This document shows positions 59,088-64,000 of a stretch of 64,000 nucleotides of DNA, in pieces. Under the pieces are notes generated by a model. That model worked only from the letters and a program-made list of their open reading frames with translations. It did no database searches and was not told the DNA's origin. The stretch is from the NCBI GenBank assembly GCA_900767715.1, contig CAAGAD010000005.1:310001-374000 (forward strand). Direction: 5' to 3'. This DNA comes from Clostridia bacterium (GTDB taxonomy: Bacteria > Bacillota > Clostridia > Christensenellales > UBA1242). Every line of letters begins with the position of its first letter. Positions within the stretch are counted from its first letter, which is position 1. The position numbers and the translations under genes are program-made.

Positions 59088-60404
59088 CTATTTGAAAAGT
59101 CGGTTAAAACCTTTCTTGTTTTTGAATTGCGCCATCATCTTTTTGCTCTCTTCAAACTGCTTGATGAGTTTGTTGACTTCTGGCACGGTTGATGCACTGC
59201 CCTGTGCAATGCGCTTGCGTCTGCTTCCGTTGATAATGCTTGGGTCAAGGCGTTCGGCTGGGGTCATCGATTGAATGATTGCTTTTTGCTTCATAAGTTG
59301 CTTCTCATCAATGTCCGCAATCTTTACCTTGTTTTCCAAACCCGGAATCATACCGATTACGTTCTTGAGCCCGCCCATTTTATTAAGATTCTCCATTTGT
59401 TTGAGATAATCTTCAAAAGTAAAGGCGTTCTGCAAAAATTTCTGTTGCATTTCCTTTGCTTCTTTCTCGTCAACCGCTTCTTGCGCCTTGTCGATGAGAG
59501 TCAGCACATCGCCCATTCCTAAAATTCGGCTGGCTATGCGGTCTGGGTAGAACGGTTCAAGGTCGGTGAGTTTTTCACCAACACCGCAAAACTTGATTGG
59601 CTTGCCAGTGGTTGCACGGATTGAGAGTGCTGCACCGCCACGGGTGTCGCCGTCAATCTTGGTGAGAATTACGCCCGTGATATCGAGTGCTTCGTCAAAC
59701 GACTTCGCCACATTCACGGCGTCCTGACCAGTCATTGAGTCCACCACGAGCAAAATTTCGGTTGGCTCGGTAGCGGATTTGATTTCCTTGATTTCGTCCA
59801 TCAACTCATCGTCAACGTGCATACGACCTGCTGTATCTATGATGACGGTGTCGAGTTGGAACTTGCGTGCATATTCTATCGCTTCTTTGGCTGTCTTGGC
59901 TGGGTTTTGAGTGCCACGGTCAAAGACTTCTACATTGATACTGCGTGCCAAAATTTTGAGTTGGTCAATCGCTGCGGGACGATGAATGTCGCCTGCCACT
60001 AGGAGTGGTTTTTTGCCATTCTTACGCAAGAAAACGGCTAGTTTGCCAGTCATTGTGGTCTTACCACTGCCTTGCAAACCGCACATCAATATGACGGTTG
60101 GCAATTTTGGACTGACTGCCAGTTTCTCGTTCTGCTCGCCCATAAGTTCGGTGAGTTCGTCACGCACAATCTTGATGACTTGCTGACCTGGGGTGAGCGA
60201 CTTCAAAATGTCCTCGCCTACCGCCTTCTCACTGACGCGAGCAATAAAGTCCTTCGCCACTTGATAGTTGACGTCGGCTTCGAGCAAGGCAACGCGCACT
60301 TCACGCATTGCTTCCTTGATTTCGAGCGAAGTGAGTTTGCCTTTGTGCGTGAGTTTGGAGAAAATATGATTCAATCTTTCGCTTAATCCACTGAATATTG
60401 ACAT
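59088..60404 (-). CDS. ffh: Signal recognition particle protein Ffh (SRP54)
   Basis: Ffh binds signal sequences and SRP RNA and docks to FtsY. The N domain is followed by the GTPase with GLQGSGKTT at 109-117, DTAGRMHVD and TKIDGDTRGGAAL, then the methionine-rich M domain (about 330-438) with GSRRKRIAQGSAS, which binds RNA. The length of 438 residues is normal. TAATG-type overlap with ylxM. Confidence 0.98.
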   Translation of the reverse strand: MSIFSGLSERLNHIFSKLTHKGKLTSLEIKEAMREVRVALLEADVNYQVAKDFIARVSEKAVGEDILKSLTPGQQVIKIVRDELTELMGEQNEKLAVSPKLPTVILMCGLQGSGKTTMTGKLAVFLRKNGKKPLLVAGDIHRPAAIDQLKILARSINVEVFDRGTQNPAKTAKEAIEYARKFQLDTVIIDTAGRMHVDDELMDEIKEIKSATEPTEILLVVDSMTGQDAVNVAKSFDEALDITGVILTKIDGDTRGGAALSIRATTGKPIKFCGVGEKLTDLEPFYPDRIASRILGMGDVLTLIDKAQEAVDEKEAKEMQQKFLQNAFTFEDYLKQMENLNKMGGLKNVIGMIPGLENKVKIADIDEKQLMKQKAIIQSMTPAERLDPSIINGSRRKRIAQGSASTVPEVNKLIKQFEESKKMMAQFKNKKGFNRLFK

Positions 60405-60733
60405 TATTTATCTCCTTTATTTGTTTCGATTGTTATGCCTAAAATTTTTGCAATAGGTACACTGTTTAAATCTGGCTGATTGGTAATTAATTTCTCAATT
60501 TTTGACACTTTTTCGCCAAATTTAAGTGTATTTTCATAGCGATTCAAAGTTTTGATGCAATTATCCAAGCAATATTTGACTGCTTGACGGCTGACGTTCT
60601 GGTCAAAGGCAATCTCTGCGAGTGACAAATCGTCTGCGAAATACATCTCGAAAATGCGTCGCTGTTTGTCTGTAAGCAATTCGCCATACAGGTCGTATAG
60701 TCGATTGTAATGGTCTGTTTTGACAATGTCCAT
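60404..60733 (-). CDS. ylxM: YlxM-family HTH protein (SRP-associated)
   Basis: A sigma-70 region-4-like HTH protein of 109 residues: LTDKQRRIFEMYFADDLSLAEIAFDQNVSRQAVKYCLDNCIKTL. In Gram-positive bacteria YlxM sits next to ffh and has been shown to modulate SRP GTPase activity in Streptococcus. AGGGGC precedes the ATG. Its promoter is enclosed in a long inverted repeat. Confidence 0.93.
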   Translation of the reverse strand: MDIVKTDHYNRLYDLYGELLTDKQRRIFEMYFADDLSLAEIAFDQNVSRQAVKYCLDNCIKTLNRYENTLKFGEKVSKIEKLITNQPDLNSVPIAKILGITIETNKGDK

Positions 60734-60752
60734 ATTTTCGCCCCTGTAAAGT

Positions 60753-60808
60753 AAAAATACTTAACAGCACTAATATACTACAATTCTAATAGGCTGTCAA
60801 GTATTTTT
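60753..60808 (-). promoter_or_regulatory. Promoter of ylxM-ffh enclosed by a 16-bp inverted repeat
   Basis: -35 TTGACA (60795-60800), 17-base spacer, -10 TATATT (60772-60777). The arms AAAAATACTTAACAGC (60753-60768) and GCTGTCAAGTATTTTT (60793-60808) pair with one mismatch and enclose the -10; the -35 lies in the upstream arm. The ftsY stop codon lies directly next to it, so the hairpin may also end the smc-ftsY transcript. Confidence 0.7.
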
Positions 60809-61651
60809 CTATAAAATATTATCTACAAAATTTTCTGCGTCAAACAGTGAAATGTCGTCAACTGTTTCGCCGTTGCACAAGAACAAGATTGGCAAATCGA
60901 GTTCTTGCAAAATTGGGAACGCAATTCCGCCCTTTGCTGTGCCGTCTAGTTTGGTGAGTACAATGCCGTCGATGCGGGCGCTGTCCTTGAATGCTTTGAC
61001 TTGTGCGACCGAGTTTTGACCAATGCTAGCGTCTAGCACGATTAGGCTAAGGCGCTTGGCTTCTGGGTAGCGCTTTTCGACAATGTTGTCCATTTTTTGC
61101 AACTCTGCCATAAGGTTGACTTTTGTGTGAAGTCTGCCCGCCGTGTCGATGATGAGCACGTCGGTTCTCTTGGCTTTGGCTGACTCAATCGCGTCGAAAA
61201 CAACGCTGGCTGGGTCTGCACCCTCGCCTTGTGCTACAATGCGGGTTTTGAGACGATTCGCCCACATCGTGAGTTGCTCACTGGCAGCGGCACGGAAGGT
61301 GTCCCCCGCTGCGAGTAAGACAGATTTTTTTTGTTTTTGGAAATAGTTGGCAAGTTTGGCAATGGTTGTGGTCTTGCCCACCCCGTTGACACCGATAACA
61401 GTGATGACGAGTGGATATTCAAACTTAATCTCATCGCTTGGCAAGTGCTCAACCAAAATGTCTTTTAGCAAAGCGCGACAATCGTCGGCTTTTTTGATTT
61501 TCTGCTTTTTTACAGCGACGCGGAGTTCATCAATGATTTCTTCCGCGGTGAACACGCCCATATCGCTGGCAATCAAGTTCTCAGTGAGTTCGTCGTAAAA
61601 CTCTTCGGTGAGTTCTTTCTTTCGTCCAAATAGTCTAGCGAAAAGCCCCAT
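60809..61651 (-). CDS. ftsY: Signal recognition particle receptor FtsY
   Basis: FtsY receives Ffh-ribosome complexes at the membrane. The short N-terminus GLFARLFGRKK can bind the membrane; there is almost no acidic A domain. The NG domain has GVNGVGKTT near 92, DTAGRLHTK and TKLDGTAKGGI. The length of 280 residues is at the short end of the family. It starts inside the smc stop (TAATG). Confidence 0.97.
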   Translation of the reverse strand: MGLFARLFGRKKELTEEFYDELTENLIASDMGVFTAEEIIDELRVAVKKQKIKKADDCRALLKDILVEHLPSDEIKFEYPLVITVIGVNGVGKTTTIAKLANYFQKQKKSVLLAAGDTFRAAASEQLTMWANRLKTRIVAQGEGADPASVVFDAIESAKAKRTDVLIIDTAGRLHTKVNLMAELQKMDNIVEKRYPEAKRLSLIVLDASIGQNSVAQVKAFKDSARIDGIVLTKLDGTAKGGIAFPILQELDLPILFLCNGETVDDISLFDAENFVDNIL

Positions 61652-64000
61652 TATTTAGCCTCCTTGTCAAGTTTGTCCGCAACGTCTGCCAAAGACACTG
61701 AAACGGTCTTGGAAACGCCTTTTTCTTCCATTGTTACGCCGTACAAACTGTGAGCAAGTTCCATAGTTGGCTTACGGTGAGTGATGACAATAAATTGAGT
61801 GATTGCGCTGAAACGGTGCAAGTATTTCGCGAAACGTTCTACGTTGGCGTCGTCCAAGGCTGCCTCAATTTCGTCGAGCAAGCAGAATGGCATTGCTTTG
61901 AGTTTCAAAATTGCGAACAAAATGGCAATAGCGGTCAGAGCCTTTTCGCCACCACTCATAAGAGTTATGCTCTGCAATTTTTTCCCCGGTGGTTCGACAA
62001 TAATATCTACGCCCGCGTTGAGTGGGTCGTTCTCATTGTCCAAAAGTTCAAGTTTGGCATTACCGCCACCGAACAGTTCTCTAAATACTTCGGTGAAGTT
62101 TTTGTTGATTTTCTCAAATTCGGTGTTGAACTTGGTGGTCATTTCGTCCGAAAGTTCTTTGATTGCACTCACTGTGTCGGCTTCGGCTTTTTCAAGGTCA
62201 GCAATCTGCTTGGTTAGGTCTATGTAGCGTGCGTTTTCGCTCTCAAACTGGTCAATGGCTGCCACGTTGATTGAGCCCAAGGCGTTGATTTTGGTCTTCA
62301 ACTTACTAATTGAAATTGCGCCTTGTTTTGCGTCATAGTCTGCTTTCTTGAATGGCAAGCAATCGCTGTATATCATCGAATATTCTTCGTAAATGCGTTC
62401 TTGCAAGGCTTCAATGTCTTGGTCGAATTTTTGCTTGCGGTTTTCTTCTTGCACTACCCTATTTTGCAAGCGTGCGAGTTCGACTTGCGCGTTGTTTTTC
62501 TGCTCGTCAAGCGCGCGAATGTCGTGGTTAAGAGAAGTCTTGTATTCGTCATAGTGAGCAATCTTGTCTTCTGCTTCTGCAAGGCGGGCTTTGAGTGCAA
62601 GGCTCTCTTCATCATTAAGCGTATCGGCTTGCATTTTGAACGCTTGTTCGTAAATGGCTTTTTGGTCGTTGTATTCGCTTTCTGCACGCTTTACAAGGTC
62701 GTTGTTCGATTCGATTTCCGCTTGCAAATTCATTATTTGACTGTTCAAATTGCGCAACTTTTCTTCTGTCTCGGCAATCTTGACTTTGATAACAGTCATC
62801 TCGTTATTAAACTTGTCGCGACGTGCTTTGAGTTCTGCATAAACAGACTGACGGCTGGTGATTTCTTGGTCAGCCTTTTCAAAACTCTCTTCGCAATCAG
62901 TGTCGAGCGAACCCAAGTTCTTGCTCAAATCGTTGATAGCAAGGTCGAGTTGGTCAAGGAAGGCTTTTTTGTCTGCGATGTCGCTCTCGATTTGTTGTTG
63001 TTTTTCGAGCAAATTTGAGTGAATGCTGGTTAAACTGCTGAGTTCGATTTTCGCGCTGTTTAGTTCTTCGTTGATGTTCTCAATTTCTTGCGCGAGTTTG
63101 TCTTTTGCATTGTTGAGTTTGTTTAGATTATCGGTTATGCTGGCAATGTCTTTTTTAAGGTTGTTGATGAGCGCATTGCAGTTGTTAATTTCGGTTTCTT
63201 TGCCGAGAATGCTGACGTCGTTAGACTTTTTGCTACCGCCCGTCATTGTGCCTTGTGGCGAGAGAATGTCGCCTTCAAGTGTGACAATGCGGAAGGTGTA
63301 ACGGCTTGCCTTGGCAACGGCAACGGCGTTGTCGAGCGTGTCAACAATCACTGTTCCGCCCAAAAGACTGGCAATGGCACGTTCGTAAACCTTGTCGTAT
63401 TTGATGAGTTGGCTGGCAATGCCTATGCAACCCTTGTGGTTTGAGTAAGGATTGTATTCGTAACTCACGTCACGCGACTTAACAGACGTGAGTGGCATAA
63501 AGGTGGCACGTCCCGCACGGGTAGCCTTCAAATAGTCCACTAGGGATTGAGCGCGACTTTCGTCTGCTGTGATGATGTTTTGAATGGCGCTACCCAAAGC
63601 CATTTCAATGGCGGTCTGGTAACGTTCTGGCACTTCGATAACATTACCCACTACGCCCATAATGTTGCTTTTGAGTTGCAAGTTGGTTGCGCTGTCTTTG
63701 AGCAAACGTCTAACTGCGTAACCATAGCCTTCATATTCGGCTTGGAGTGACTTCAAAAGTGTGATTTTGTTCTCTGCGTTGGATAGAACAAGTCGGTCGT
63801 TGTTCAACTTCTCGTTGAGTGCGTTGATGTTGGCAGTGTATTCAGTGAGTTGGTTATTTTTACTCTCAATGCTGGTGGCAAGGTTATCCACCCTAGCCTG
63901 CACTGACTCGATACTCTTTCGACTATTTGCAATGAAAGTGTTGTTCGAGTTTTGCGCACGAATGAGCGCATCGAGATTGCGCTGTTCGGTTTGTTTGTTT
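61651..64000 (-). CDS. smc: Chromosome partition protein Smc, C-terminal two thirds (cut by window edge)
   Basis: The SMC ATPase of bacterial condensin; ScpA and ScpB are at 2.2-3.8 kb. The frame is open to position 64000, beyond the GTG at 63903, so the start is outside. Visible are coiled coil, the hinge (VVGNVIEVPERYQTAIEMALG, and KATRAGRATFMPL), the returning coiled coil and the C-terminal head with signature LMSGGEKALTAIAILF and Walker B FCLLDEIEAALDD. The smc-ftsY order is conserved in Firmicutes. Confidence 0.97.
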   Translation of the reverse strand, partial: NKQTEQRNLDALIRAQNSNNTFIANSRKSIESVQARVDNLATSIESKNNQLTEYTANINALNEKLNNDRLVLSNAENKITLLKSLQAEYEGYGYAVRRLLKDSATNLQLKSNIMGVVGNVIEVPERYQTAIEMALGSAIQNIITADESRAQSLVDYLKATRAGRATFMPLTSVKSRDVSYEYNPYSNHKGCIGIASQLIKYDKVYERAIASLLGGTVIVDTLDNAVAVAKASRYTFRIVTLEGDILSPQGTMTGGSKKSNDVSILGKETEINNCNALINNLKKDIASITDNLNKLNNAKDKLAQEIENINEELNSAKIELSSLTSIHSNLLEKQQQIESDIADKKAFLDQLDLAINDLSKNLGSLDTDCEESFEKADQEITSRQSVYAELKARRDKFNNEMTVIKVKIAETEEKLRNLNSQIMNLQAEIESNNDLVKRAESEYNDQKAIYEQAFKMQADTLNDEESLALKARLAEAEDKIAHYDEYKTSLNHDIRALDEQKNNAQVELARLQNRVVQEENRKQKFDQDIEALQERIYEEYSMIYSDCLPFKKADYDAKQGAISISKLKTKINALGSINVAAIDQFESENARYIDLTKQIADLEKAEADTVSAIKELSDEMTTKFNTEFEKINKNFTEVFRELFGGGNAKLELLDNENDPLNAGVDIIVEPPGKKLQSITLMSGGEKALTAIAILFAILKLKAMPFCLLDEIEAALDDANVERFAKYLHRFSAITQFIVITHRKPTMELAHSLYGVTMEEKGVSKTVSVSLADVADKLDKEAK

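Noticed and set aside
62323..63018. 231-codon plus-strand frame opposite smc
   Set aside because: Shadow of the smc coiled coil; rich in Phe and Val as expected from reversed Lys/Asp/Glu codons.

Overview
The window reads as core chromosome of a low-to-moderate GC bacterium of the Firmicutes (Bacillota) type, most likely an uncultured, Clostridia-like lineage. This is inferred from gene order and regulatory sites, not from any search. Supporting signs are the smc-ftsY-ylxM-ffh-rpsP-khpA-rimM-trmD-rbgA block, a CIRCE/HrcA heat-shock operon, a Firmicutes-type LexA box at dinB, ScpA/ScpB condensin genes, HslV with a short propeptide, L28 with zinc cysteines, and strong TTGACA/TATAAT promoters. 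MurE carries the DNPR motif of meso-diaminopimelate ligases, so the wall is probably DAP type. Stop codons TAA, TAG and TGA are all used as stops. Most genes lie on the minus strand.

Layout: 0-1.3 kb tsf (partial) and rpsB with a structured leader; 1.3-2.2 kb an unknown gene; 2.2-4.5 kb site-2 protease, scpA, scpB; 4.5-9.2 kb recJ, secF, secD; 9.4-15.4 kb a small membrane protein, a short-chain dehydrogenase, an SdpR/SdpI-like pair, a MacB-like ABC exporter and SOS-linked dinB; 15.5 kb tRNA-Leu(CAG); 15.7-18.7 kb an unknown gene, the 3' stump of a lost surface-type protein, and an AbrB-ABC-permease operon; 18.7-22.4 kb ftsA, ftsZ, murA; 22.6-24.4 kb a VanY-type peptidase and a CYTH / small kinase-like ORF / ASCH operon; 24.5-31.5 kb a reduced dcw cluster (rsmH, ftsL-like, pbp, murE, mraY, ftsW); 31.7-41.0 kb iscU-like, iscS, trx, tcdA, hslU, hslV, topA, dprA, comM; 41.1-43.5 kb fakA, asp23, rpmB; 43.5-44.9 kb a structured intergenic region and a GT4 glycosyltransferase; 45-49.7 kb dnaJ, dnaK, grpE, hrcA; 49.8-56.3 kb accessory small genes, tRNA-Leu and tRNA-Lys with a partial duplication, rplS, yraN; 56.4-64 kb rbgA to smc (partial).

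Functionally, the window couples cell division and wall synthesis, Sec/SRP targeting, chromosome condensation, proteostasis (DnaKJ-GrpE, HslUV), DNA uptake and repair (DprA, ComM, RecJ, DinB) and a sulfur/thiol block (IscS, IscU-like, thioredoxin, TcdA).

The most unusual points are these: a GrpE whose N-terminus is a 14-cysteine, metallothionein-like segment with five ECxC repeats; an IscU-like protein beside IscS that has lost two of three cluster-ligand cysteines; a set of genes whose near-consensus promoters place the transcription start at the ATG (leaderless mRNAs); a 35-bp direct repeat of the tRNA-Lys 5' part enclosing exactly one 43-codon frame; and a cloverleaf-like structured region at 43.5 kb. 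No CRISPR array, insertion sequence or prophage was seen.
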